Part shown: in pieces, positions 1 through 6,206 of the stretch
How the letters are laid out: every line of letters starts with the position of its first letter
Position numbering within the stretch: position 1 is the first letter of the stretch
From: CAZIMM01 sp964540415
GTDB lineage: Bacteria > Bacillota > Clostridia > Oscillospirales > Acutalibacteraceae
Direction of reading: 5' to 3'
Length of the DNA stretch: 6,237 nucleotides
Assembly (NCBI GenBank): GCA_964540415.1
Contig: CAZIMM010000106.1
Span: 1 to 6,237 of the forward strand
Translations under genes and position numbers: made by a program
The notes under the pieces: generated by a model
Told to the model about the DNA's origin: nothing
What the model saw: the letters and a program-made list of their open reading frames with translations, nothing else
Database searches by the model: none

Positions 1-540
1 TTCCTGCATCTGCTCAAAATAAGAGAGCGTCTGCGGTACGCCGAGCACGAGCCCGTTCATGCGCACGGGGTGAATTGTCATGGTCGCGGAGGGTGTGATA
101 AAGGAATGCTTTGCCGACACCGCAAGCGGCACACCGATTGAATGACCGCCGCCGAGCACAAGGGAAACCGTTGGCTTCTTCATGCCGGCAATCAGCTCGG
201 ACAGCGCAAGCCCCGCTTCAATGTCACCGCCGACAGTGTTCAGAACGAGAATCAGCCCATCAATGTTCGGACTTTCCTCAATTGCCACGAGCTGCGGAAT
301 AACGTGCTCATATTTTGTGGTTTTGTTTTGTGCCGGAAGGGCATAGTGCCCTTCAATCTGGCCGATAATAGTCAGGCAGTGAATGCTTTTTTCGCCTCTG
401 CTGACGGTTATTGAGCCTGTTTCATTGATTTGAGTTATCTCGTCCGGTGCATTGTCCCCGTCCTGTTGTGTGGACGGTTCTGTGAACGGAGACGGAGCAA
501 CAAAATCTCCGGGCTTTGTCTGTTTGCTGTTCTTGCTCAT
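1..540 (-). CDS. tepA: TepA-like ClpP-fold serine protease (3' end cut off by window edge)
   Basis: The first 180 residues of a minus-strand gene are present; the C-terminus lies beyond the left edge. TepA is a ClpP-fold serine protease family of Firmicutes, described in Bacillus subtilis as translocation-enhancing. Residues 1-45 form a polar, probably disordered N-terminus with no signal peptide. The ClpP/crotonase fold follows from about residue 52. NTVGGDIEAG at 101-110 matches the oxyanion-forming glycine segment. The nucleophile is Ser134 in GGGHSIG (130-136) and the catalytic His is His157 in TIHPVR (155-160). The third triad residue would fall outside the window. The start at 540 is set by AAAGGA nine bases upstream of ATG. 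It lies 57 bp downstream of the ceramidase-like gene with no separate promoter visible, so the two are probably co-transcribed. In B. subtilis tepA is near spoIIIE, so an FtsK/SpoIIIE gene may follow outside the window. General ClpP annotation is the alternative; the GGHSIG and TIHPVR motifs favour TepA. Confidence 0.88.
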   Translation of the reverse strand, partial: MSKNSKQTKPGDFVAPSPFTEPSTQQDGDNAPDEITQINETGSITVSRGEKSIHCLTIIGQIEGHYALPAQNKTTKYEHVIPQLVAIEESPNIDGLILVLNTVGGDIEAGLALSELIAGMKKPTVSLVLGGGHSIGVPLAVSAKHSFITPSATMTIHPVRMNGLVLGVPQTLSYFEQMQE

Positions 541-551
541 CTTTCATCATC

Positions 552-587
552 CTTTGCGCAAAACGTCAAAACATATTCTGCGCAAAG
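552..587 (-). promoter_or_regulatory. Intercistronic stem-loop overlapping the tepA Shine-Dalgarno
   Basis: On the minus-strand transcript, CTTTGCGCA (587-579) can pair perfectly over 9 bp with TGCGCAAAG (560-552) around an 18-base loop. The 3' arm contains AAG of the AAGGA Shine-Dalgarno (554-550) of the downstream protease gene. Folding would therefore hide part of the ribosome binding site. There is no U tract after the stem, so it does not look like an intrinsic terminator. Pairing is seen directly; a role in translation control or mRNA processing is inference. Confidence 0.5.
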
Positions 588-597
588 AAACGGTGGG

Positions 598-2034
598 TTA
601 TGCCTTGCTTGCTTTAACTTCTTTCATCATCGCACTGAAAATCTCTGCGATTCTGTCTGCAGTGTGCGGCCCGAGAGAGTTGGTTTCCTCGTAATGCTTC
701 CTGGAGTGACGGTCATAAGCGTGCTCAAGATAAGGCCTTGTTTCGTCAAGCATGAAATCATTTGGTGGGATTATGTAGCCGACCTCGTCATTTGCAAGCC
801 CGAAAAACATCAGGCTGTCATCACCGGCAATCTTTGTGAGCGGCGCGGGGTTTATATCCTCGCCCTTGCCCTGCGCTGAGGTTTCGGAGGTCAGATATCC
901 GCCGTAGGCAAGCTCCGGGAACAGCTCTCCGGGGAGGAGCAGCAGCTTCTTCGAGCCGATTTCAAAGTAGCTCATCTCCGATTTGAGCGCATAGCCGGTG
1001 GAAGACCATGTCGCTTTGTATTTATCAACCTGCAGAATCTTTGCCTGTGCGGCGAGCATCAGAACGAGATTGTCGGCTTCAAAGAAAAACTCCTGGCGCA
1101 TAAAATCTACTCGAGCCTCAAGCTCAAGCTCGTTCTCGATTGCAAGAGCGTAGTCGGCAAGCCTGCGGCCGATGTCCATTGTGATTTCCGGCGAATCGGA
1201 CTCGTTGTTCATGCTTATCATTCCGCCTATTGCACCGACGAAGTAGATTGTTTCCGCACCGGTTTTTTCACGGATTCTTTCACGCAGATAACACGGAAAG
1301 TCCGCGCTGACAAGCACGTTGGAACCGCCCAGAGACTCCGAATGCGAGGCAAAATTCAGCAGGTAGATCTCCCTGCCGCCGTTGTCGGGCACAAAACGGA
1401 TACGGGTGAGTGTTTTTGAATAAACCTCCGGCAGACGAATGTCCTCCTGCATATCAGGAACCTCGATTTCGCCCAGAAGAAGTTTGCCGTTGCAGCGGCT
1501 GCGGTATGCTTCGTGAACACTTTTGCGCACCGTGGAAAAAACAAGCTCAATATAGTGCGGATTGCGCCCGGTGAAAGGAAGCTCTCCCCAGATGCCCATG
1601 GTGTCAATTCCGGCGTGGTTGTGAGTGCTCATGACGCTGATGCTTCTGCACCCGGACTCTCTGCAAAAATCCGCAAGTGAGGCGCGCAGAGCGTCAACAT
1701 CCTTTTTCAGCATGCCGACATCATCAATCGAAACAAACACAACACCGCCGCGCCCCGTGTTGTCGTCAATCCAGACGGCGTGAGCGTGAGGAGCATCCAG
1801 CACACCCTGAGCGGGCTTGTTCGCACCGTATCCGGCAATGTAGTATTTCTTGCTTGTAACGTCCTTCGGAAGGATGCTTGCCTTGCCAAAGCCGACAGTG
1901 AAGCATGAACCGGGCTTTTCGGCACGGTCAAACTTCTCAACGGGCAGATCTTTTTCTGCCTTTTTAAAGATGAGGTGCGATGACAGACCGACTGCTTTTC
2001 TGAGTGTTCCGAGAGCTGATGAAGCAATTTCCAT
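598..2034 (-). CDS. Neutral/alkaline ceramidase-fold amidohydrolase-like protein
   Basis: This 478-residue protein matches the N-terminal catalytic domain family of neutral/alkaline ceramidases, zinc enzymes that hydrolyse the N-acyl bond of ceramide. Family landmarks appear in order: SIDDVGM (102-108), STHNHAG (136-142, zinc ligand His138 and His140), NFASHSESLG (227-236, His231 as second zinc His), a glycine-rich nucleophile loop with Ser274, PGE at 368-370 (Glu370), and GLANDEVGYI (412-421, Tyr420), then HYEETNSLGP (447-456). Assignment of these residues by analogy to Pseudomonas ceramidase is inference. The nucleophile loop is unusual: the family GDVSPN is replaced by GGMISMN. The protein lacks the C-terminal immunoglobulin-like domain of full-length ceramidases (about 650 residues or more) and has no signal peptide, so it is probably cytoplasmic. 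GGAG ten bases upstream supports the start at 2034. It is the first gene of a leftward unit with the tepA-like gene. Ceramide as the true substrate is doubtful; another N-acyl compound is possible. Confidence 0.85.
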   Translation of the reverse strand: MEIASSALGTLRKAVGLSSHLIFKKAEKDLPVEKFDRAEKPGSCFTVGFGKASILPKDVTSKKYYIAGYGANKPAQGVLDAPHAHAVWIDDNTGRGGVVFVSIDDVGMLKKDVDALRASLADFCRESGCRSISVMSTHNHAGIDTMGIWGELPFTGRNPHYIELVFSTVRKSVHEAYRSRCNGKLLLGEIEVPDMQEDIRLPEVYSKTLTRIRFVPDNGGREIYLLNFASHSESLGGSNVLVSADFPCYLRERIREKTGAETIYFVGAIGGMISMNNESDSPEITMDIGRRLADYALAIENELELEARVDFMRQEFFFEADNLVLMLAAQAKILQVDKYKATWSSTGYALKSEMSYFEIGSKKLLLLPGELFPELAYGGYLTSETSAQGKGEDINPAPLTKIAGDDSLMFFGLANDEVGYIIPPNDFMLDETRPYLEHAYDRHSRKHYEETNSLGPHTADRIAEIFSAMMKEVKASKA

Positions 2035-2073
2035 TTTTTATCCACTCCGCACTAAATATATATAGACTAATGT

Positions 2074-2090
2074 AATGATTATACATCATT
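2074..2090. promoter_or_regulatory. Operator-like inverted repeat over the -10 box of the leftward promoter
   Basis: AATGAT (2074-2079) and ATCATT (2085-2090) are perfect 6-bp inverted arms separated by 5 bp. The repeat straddles the -10 hexamer (2078-2083) of the ceramidase-unit promoter, a typical position for a repressor site. No regulator gene is visible in the window. Arms this short in AT-rich DNA can occur by chance. Confidence 0.35.
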
Positions 2091-2106
2091 TGGTAGCTCA
2101 TGTCAA
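2078..2106 (-). promoter_or_regulatory. Consensus sigma-A promoter of the ceramidase-like/tepA unit
   Basis: Read on the minus strand, the -35 box is TTGACA (2106-2101) and the -10 box is TATAAT (2083-2078), both exact consensus with the optimal 17-bp spacer. Transcription should start near 2071, giving a leader of about 36 bases that includes GGAG before the ATG at 2034. The AT-rich stretch upstream (2107-2146) could act as an UP element. Confidence 0.88.
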
Positions 2107-2146
2107 AGAATTGTACCATTTTTTACAGTTAATTCAAAATATTTTA

Positions 2147-2175
2147 TTGATAAACGAGACATGATGTGTTAAAAT
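2147..2175 (+). promoter_or_regulatory. Sigma-A promoter of the phoH operon with extended -10
   Basis: The -35 box is TTGATA (2147-2152) and the -10 box is TAAAAT (2170-2175), with a 17-bp spacer. A TGn extension lies directly before the -10 (2167-2169). AAAATATTTT at 2137-2145 and neighbouring A/T bases just upstream resemble an UP element. The predicted start point is near 2182, about 22 bases before the ATG at 2204. The alternative in-frame ATG at 2174 lies within the -10 box and would not be in the message. Confidence 0.8.
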
Positions 2176-2191
2176 GAATAAAAACACACCC

Positions 2192-2198
2192 GGGGGCG
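2192..2198 (+). promoter_or_regulatory. Weak G-rich ribosome binding site that sets the phoH start
   Basis: A run of five G (2192-2196) lies seven bases before the ATG at 2204. It can pair with the anti-Shine-Dalgarno CCUCC only with a G-U pair, so it is a weak, atypical site compared with AGGAGG before ybeY. It is correctly spaced for 2204 and lies downstream of the upstream ATG at 2174, which supports 2204 as the start. A preceding CCC makes CCCGGG with it, which could fold locally. Confidence 0.5.
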
Positions 2199-2203
2199 TT
2201 TCA

Positions 2204-3169
2204 ATGTTTGAGCAGACAATCAGCGTTGACAGAATGGAGCAGGCGGTCAGCCTGTTCGGAAGCTTTGATGAGAATATCCGTTCGGTTGAAAAGGAATACG
2301 GCGTGACGGTTGTCAGCCGCGGCTCGGAGCTGAAGGTCTCGGGTGAAGCCGAAAACGTTTCACGCGCTGTCAGGGCGATTAACGGTTTGCTGACGCTGAT
2401 AAACAAGGGTGAGGCTCTCAGTGAGCAGAATGTGCGGTATGTCGTTTCACTTGTCAACGAGGGCAACGAGGATAAGCTCGCAGCGATGACGGCGGACTGC
2501 ATCTGCATAACCACAAAGGGCCGCCCGGTCAAGCCGAAAACCCTCGGGCAGAAAAAATATATTGAAGCAATCAAAAACAACACAATTGTTATGGGAATCG
2601 GTCCCGCGGGTACGGGTAAAACTTACCTTGCCGTTGCAATGGCGGTCAATGCATTCCGTGCAAAAGAGGTCAACAGAATCATCCTAACAAGGCCTGCTGT
2701 TGAGGCGGGCGAAAAGCTCGGCTTTCTCCCAGGAGATTTGCAGCAGAAGGTTGACCCTTATCTCAGGCCGCTCTATGACGCACTTTTTGATATGCTCGGT
2801 TCGGAAAACTTTCAGAAATATCAGGAGCGCGGAAACATTGAGGTCGCCCCGCTCGCATATATGAGAGGACGTACGCTTGACGACAGCTTTGTCATCCTTG
2901 ACGAAGCGCAGAACACAACTCCCGAGCAGATGAAGATGTTTCTCACCCGTCTCGGGTTCAACTCAAAAATGGTTGTCACGGGCGACATAACTCAGATTGA
3001 TTTGCCTGACGGAAAGCGTTCAGGACTGATTGAAGTGGTTAAAATTCTCAAGGGCGTGGAAGATATCCAAACTGTCAACTTCAACGAAAAAGACGTTGTG
3101 CGGCACAGGCTTGTGCAGGACATTGTCCGCGCTTACGAAAAATATGAGGACGGCAGGAGGAAAAGCTGA
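2204..3169 (+). CDS. phoH: PhoH-family ATPase (KH-like N-terminus plus helicase-like NTPase)
   Basis: This 321-residue protein is a PhoH/PhoH-like P-loop ATPase, a cytoplasmic RNA-associated NTPase linked to RNA metabolism and often co-encoded with ybeY. Residues 1-65 resemble the KH-like N-terminal part of Firmicutes PhoH. The NTPase core has Walker A GPAGTGKT (133-140), LTRPAVEAGEKLGFLPGD (161-178), LAYMRGRTL (217-225), Walker B FVILDEAQN (229-237, Asp233 and Glu234), TGDITQIDLP (259-268) and the C-terminal RHRLVQDIV (300-308). All catalytic motifs are intact. An in-frame ATG at 2174 would add ten residues, but it sits inside the promoter -10 box. The 2204 start gives a length close to that of B. 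subtilis PhoH (about 319 residues). The gene is first in a rightward unit, and its stop codon abuts the ybeY ATG. The exact biochemical role of PhoH is not settled in the family. Confidence 0.97.
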   Translation: MFEQTISVDRMEQAVSLFGSFDENIRSVEKEYGVTVVSRGSELKVSGEAENVSRAVRAINGLLTLINKGEALSEQNVRYVVSLVNEGNEDKLAAMTADCICITTKGRPVKPKTLGQKKYIEAIKNNTIVMGIGPAGTGKTYLAVAMAVNAFRAKEVNRIILTRPAVEAGEKLGFLPGDLQQKVDPYLRPLYDALFDMLGSENFQKYQERGNIEVAPLAYMRGRTLDDSFVILDEAQNTTPEQMKMFLTRLGFNSKMVVTGDITQIDLPDGKRSGLIEVVKILKGVEDIQTVNFNEKDVVRHRLVQDIVRAYEKYEDGRRKS

Positions 3170-3682
3170 ATGAAAGACAGTGTTAAGGTTATCATCACAA
3201 ATGCACAAAAGGATTTGAAGATACCCACGGGTATCCGTATGCTTGTGCGCCGCTGCTGTACCGCAACGTTGGTGCTTGAGGAGTTTGAAGGCTCTGCCGA
3301 GGTCAGCGTAATGTTTGTCAACGACGAGGAAATCCGCAAGCTCAACAGAGAATACCGTAATATTGACAGCTCAACGGACGTCCTTTCGTTCCCGCTGGGT
3401 GAAAACGGAGTGTATGATATCAACCCCGACAACGGCGCAAAGCTGCTTGGGGACATCGTAATTTCCGTTGAACATGCTTATGCGCAAGCTGAGCTTTATG
3501 AGCACAGCCTGCAAAGGGAAATTGCATTTTTAACAGTTCATTCAATGCTGCACCTCCTCGGATATGACCATGAGGGCGGCGGACTTGAGCAGGTTCATAT
3601 GCGCGAAAAGGAAGAGGCAGTGCTGACACGCCTCGGCTTGACACGCAACGGCAGCTACTATATGGACGAGGACGATGCATAA
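3170..3682 (+). CDS. ybeY: Endoribonuclease/rRNA maturation factor YbeY
   Basis: YbeY is a single-strand-specific metallo-endoribonuclease that acts in 16S rRNA 3'-end maturation and ribosome quality control. The 170-residue length is normal for the family. The zinc signature HSMLHLLGYDH (124-134) supplies His124, His128 and His134. Other family blocks are LNREYRNID (58-66), STDVLSFPL (68-76) and LGDIVIS (93-99). The ATG follows the phoH TGA with no gap. An AGGAGG embedded in the phoH 3' end, nine bases before the ATG, indicates translational coupling. The N-terminal 20 residues and the acidic tail DEDDA are less conserved. No key residue is missing. Co-transcription with phoH is the common arrangement; what follows downstream here is not. 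Confidence 0.97.
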   Translation: MKDSVKVIITNAQKDLKIPTGIRMLVRRCCTATLVLEEFEGSAEVSVMFVNDEEIRKLNREYRNIDSSTDVLSFPLGENGVYDINPDNGAKLLGDIVISVEHAYAQAELYEHSLQREIAFLTVHSMLHLLGYDHEGGGLEQVHMREKEEAVLTRLGLTRNGSYYMDEDDA

Positions 3683-3698
3683 ACATAAGTGAGGTTTT

Positions 3699-5336
3699 AT
3701 GAACAAGGAAGAATTCTTTGAAAAGCCTCTCAGAGGCTCAACACAGCAGCCGGATCATATTTTTCTGAGCATATCGGACGATCCCAAAACCACTGCGACG
3801 GTTTCCTGGCGCACAAGCACCGATGTTGCTGACGGATACATGGAGTTTTACGAGCAGGGAAGCGCGGAAAAGCAAAAAACAAGTGCTGTTTTCAAAACGC
3901 TCAAAAGCGATATTGATGTCAGCAATTTCTTCTGGGCAAAGGCCGAGGGGCTGAAACCGGGAACAAAATATTTTTACACCGTCGGTTCGGCATCCTGCCG
4001 TTCCGATGTGTTTTCATTTATGACGCAGGAGGAAAACTGCGAGAGCTATAAATTTTTGATTATATCCGACCATCAAAATTCAAGCCCTCACTGCGCGCCG
4101 GAGTATAAACCTGTCAGACGTATGCTCACAAAAGCTCTGGAGCTGCATCCGGATTGCCGCTTCATTTTCACCGTCGGCGACAATTGCGACAACGGTCAGA
4201 ACGAAACGCAGTGGAACGGTATGTTTCACGGCCTCAAGGGGATAATCGAAAGCATACCCTACATGATGTCCACAGGCAACCATGACAATCGCGGCTATAT
4301 ATGCTATCTTCCTGAGCCTGTCGGCAAATTTTATCTTGAGCACGCAGATTTTTTTGACGCTCAGTTTGAAGGCTCTTATCCCTCAAACGGCCCAGACGGC
4401 TATAAAACCGAGAATTATTTTTTTGATTACGGCAATACCCGTTTCATCATCCTCGGCATCAACGCGCCGGAAAAGGTCGGGGATTGGGCGTCTGAAAAGC
4501 TCAGGGAAAGTAATGCCGAGTGGAAGCTCGGAGCTTTCCATTTTCCGGTTTACCCCGTAATGCCGGAGGGACAGAATGACGATGCTTACCCTTATTTCCG
4601 CGATGCATTTGAAAACGCGCGGACGGATGTCGTGTTTTCCGGCCATGAGCATTCTCTTGCCCGCACCTTCCCAATTAAGGACGACTGTATGTTTGACCGT
4701 CCGTCCGAGGGCACGGTGCATTACATCATGGGAAATTCCGGTGCAAATATCTATTGCTCAAACGCGCAGAAGGTTTGGCACTCCATGTTTTATCCGCAGG
4801 AGGAGCCTCTTGCAATGTACAGCATTGCCGAGGTTGAGCGTGACCGTCTGACAGTTACAGCTTACCTTGAGGACGGCAGAGTGTGCGACAGATTTGTGAT
4901 TGACAAGGGCAGCGACACAATTGAACCTCCCGCATGTGCACCGATATATCATCGCACAAAAATGGCTTTCAAGGGCAGGATGCTTGAGCTTGTTGCACGA
5001 GGAAAAGCTCCGGAAATGAAAGACGGCTTGTGGTTTGCGCCTTTTGCGGTGCTCATTCAGGCAATCGGCGGCGCAGTGTCGAAGCTGCCGGAAGGAATCG
5101 CAGAGCTTGAAGCATACGGACACCGCGCGGTGTTTCGCGCGGGCAGCGCTGTTGCCGAAACGGAGCTGGGTGAGGTTGTGATGTCTGCCGAGGTCTATTT
5201 AAAAGACGGGCAGCTGTATATCCCTGTTGAGGACAGTGCAAAAATTTTCGGAATGACATGGTATTATTCACGCCGTAACAATTTTATCGACTGGGAGCAT
5301 TCGTCCGAGGATAAGCCTCTCAGCAGTCAGCCGTGA
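3699..5336 (+). CDS. Purple-acid-phosphatase-like metallophosphatase with CuAO-N-like C-terminal domain
   Basis: This 545-residue protein has three parts. Residues about 17-108 form a fibronectin-III-like domain as in purple acid phosphatases (TTATVSWRTS, LKPGTKYFYTVG). Residues about 118-320 form a calcineurin-like metallophosphoesterase with the metal motifs SDH (123-125), GDN (160-162), GNHD (193-196), FHFPVYP (280-286, His281) and GHEH (315-318). Residues about 425-533 resemble the copper-amine-oxidase N-terminal-like domain, with DGLWFAPFAVLIQAIGG (442-458) and the second half-repeat DGQLYIPVEDSAKIFGMTWYY (503-523). The predicted activity is phosphomonoester or phosphodiester hydrolysis; the substrate is unknown. 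The tyrosine of the purple GDxxY motif is replaced (GDNCD, 160-164), so a coloured Fe(III)-tyrosinate centre is unlikely. No signal peptide or membrane segment is seen at the N-terminus, although these domain types are usually secreted. GAGG five bases before the ATG supports the start. The gene follows ybeY by 16 bp, indicating co-transcription. Confidence 0.9.
   Translation: MNKEEFFEKPLRGSTQQPDHIFLSISDDPKTTATVSWRTSTDVADGYMEFYEQGSAEKQKTSAVFKTLKSDIDVSNFFWAKAEGLKPGTKYFYTVGSASCRSDVFSFMTQEENCESYKFLIISDHQNSSPHCAPEYKPVRRMLTKALELHPDCRFIFTVGDNCDNGQNETQWNGMFHGLKGIIESIPYMMSTGNHDNRGYICYLPEPVGKFYLEHADFFDAQFEGSYPSNGPDGYKTENYFFDYGNTRFIILGINAPEKVGDWASEKLRESNAEWKLGAFHFPVYPVMPEGQNDDAYPYFRDAFENARTDVVFSGHEHSLARTFPIKDDCMFDRPSEGTVHYIMGNSGANIYCSNAQKVWHSMFYPQEEPLAMYSIAEVERDRLTVTAYLEDGRVCDRFVIDKGSDTIEPPACAPIYHRTKMAFKGRMLELVARGKAPEMKDGLWFAPFAVLIQAIGGAVSKLPEGIAELEAYGHRAVFRAGSAVAETELGEVVMSAEVYLKDGQLYIPVEDSAKIFGMTWYYSRRNNFIDWEHSSEDKPLSSQP
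3724..3738. repeat. Short perfect palindrome inside the start of the metallophosphatase gene
   Basis: AGCCTCT (3724-3730) and AGAGGCT (3732-3738) are inverted copies around a single C, starting 25 bases after the A of the start codon. In RNA this gives a 6-bp stem with a 3-base loop. It could slow early elongation or be incidental to the coding sequence (KPLRGS). Confidence 0.35.
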
Positions 5337-5366
5337 ATTGTCTGCAGCTTTGAAAGGAGAAACACA

Positions 5367-6182
5367 ATGAGCATCGGTATGTCTACAGCGAGCCTATATC
5401 CGATGAAAACCGAGGATTCTTTGGATTTGGTCGGCAAAATGGGCTTTCGAACAGCAGAAGTGTTTTTGAACAGCTGCTCTGAGCTGACACCGGAGTTTGT
5501 TGCAAAGCTTTGCGAAATCAGGGACAGATATTCGCTGCGAATATGTGCCGTTCATCCGTTTACTTCTTTTATGGAATCGTTTTTCATCTTCGGAACATAC
5601 AGCCGCCGCTTCGCAGATATAAAAGGGCTTTACGAAAAATATTTTGAGGTTGCCGCCATGCTCGGTGCTGACGTTGTGACAATGCACGGAGCAAAGGGAA
5701 AGAACAACGCTTATGAGGTTGAGGAGGCGGAGGCGTTTGAACGCTTCGGTGAACTTGCTCTTCTTGCAAAAAGCCGGTCTGTGACGCTCGCACAGGAAAA
5801 TGTTTACAGTCATTCTTCCGCATCACCGAAATATATGAAGCGTATGGCGGATGCTCTCGGTGACAGCTTTGCCGCCGTTCTTGACGTAAAGCAGGCATAC
5901 AAATCCGGCTTTGCTCCGCAGGAGTTTATTGACGCGGTCGGCAAAAGGATAATTCACGTTCATCTCAGCGACCATAACGGACAGTCAAACTGTCTGCTTC
6001 CGGGAAAAGGGGAGTATGACTTTACGGATTTGTTCGCAAGCCTGCTTTCGATCGGGTACAACCGTGAATATATTATTGAGCTCTATTGCGACAGCTATGA
6101 CGGCATCGATTCTCTGCCGTCTGCAAAAACTTATCTTCAAAAATGCTTTGCCGTGGCGGAAAAAGCATTCGGAGCACGGTAA
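5367..6182 (+). CDS. Sugar phosphate isomerase/epimerase-like TIM-barrel protein
   Basis: This 271-residue protein belongs to the xylose-isomerase-like TIM-barrel superfamily, which also includes endonuclease IV. Barrel landmarks in order are GFRTAEVFL (26-34, Glu31), ICAVHPF (59-65, His63), ADVVTMHGAKG (101-111, His107), VTLAQENVY (139-147, Glu144), AAVLDVKQAYKSG (169-181, Asp173), IIHVHLSDHNG (195-205, His197, His199, Asp202, His203), LPGKGEYDF (211-219) and YIIELY (235-240, Glu238). These resemble the metal ligands of sugar epimerases of this fold. Where many relatives have a His two or three residues after the strand-6 Asp (DxGH), this protein has DVKQ, so one metal or substrate contact may differ. 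Length is typical and no signal peptide is present. AAAGGAG seven bases before the ATG is a strong ribosome site. The 30-bp gap after the metallophosphatase has no promoter, so the genes are probably co-transcribed. Substrate is unknown; endonuclease IV itself is unlikely because its longer signature motifs are absent. Confidence 0.88.
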   Translation: MSIGMSTASLYPMKTEDSLDLVGKMGFRTAEVFLNSCSELTPEFVAKLCEIRDRYSLRICAVHPFTSFMESFFIFGTYSRRFADIKGLYEKYFEVAAMLGADVVTMHGAKGKNNAYEVEEAEAFERFGELALLAKSRSVTLAQENVYSHSSASPKYMKRMADALGDSFAAVLDVKQAYKSGFAPQEFIDAVGKRIIHVHLSDHNGQSNCLLPGKGEYDFTDLFASLLSIGYNREYIIELYCDSYDGIDSLPSAKTYLQKCFAVAEKAFGAR

Positions 6183-6206
6183 TGCTGCATTGAATCAAAT
6201 GAATTG

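Noticed and set aside
566..571. TTGACG on the minus strand in the gap before tepA as a -35 box
   Set aside because: No -10-like hexamer lies at 16-18 bp spacing; the sequence there is the ribosome binding site and start region.
111..879. Several plus-strand open frames of 60-149 residues on the left side
   Set aside because: They lie antisense to the tepA-like and ceramidase-like genes, which have clear family motifs. The plus-strand translations are Cys/Arg/His-rich with no recognisable domain and no good ribosome sites.
1356..2065. Alternative frames overlapping the ceramidase-like gene on both strands
   Set aside because: They are shadow frames of the 598-2034 gene; the one starting at 2045 uses a GTG ahead of the real start and shows no family motifs.
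2134..2583. Minus-strand 149-residue frame over the phoH start
   Set aside because: It is antisense to conserved PhoH coding sequence and would cross the promoter region. Its hydrophobic start is a by-product of the complementary codons.
3723..5323. The 11-mer AAGCCTCTCAG at both ends of the metallophosphatase gene (3723-3733 and 5313-5323)
   Set aside because: It is too short to indicate a mobile element or duplication, and it encodes the common peptide KPL in both places; chance is likely.
6166..6187. GCATT/AATGC inverted repeat around the isomerase stop codon as a terminator
   Set aside because: The stem is only 5 bp with a long loop and has no following T tract.
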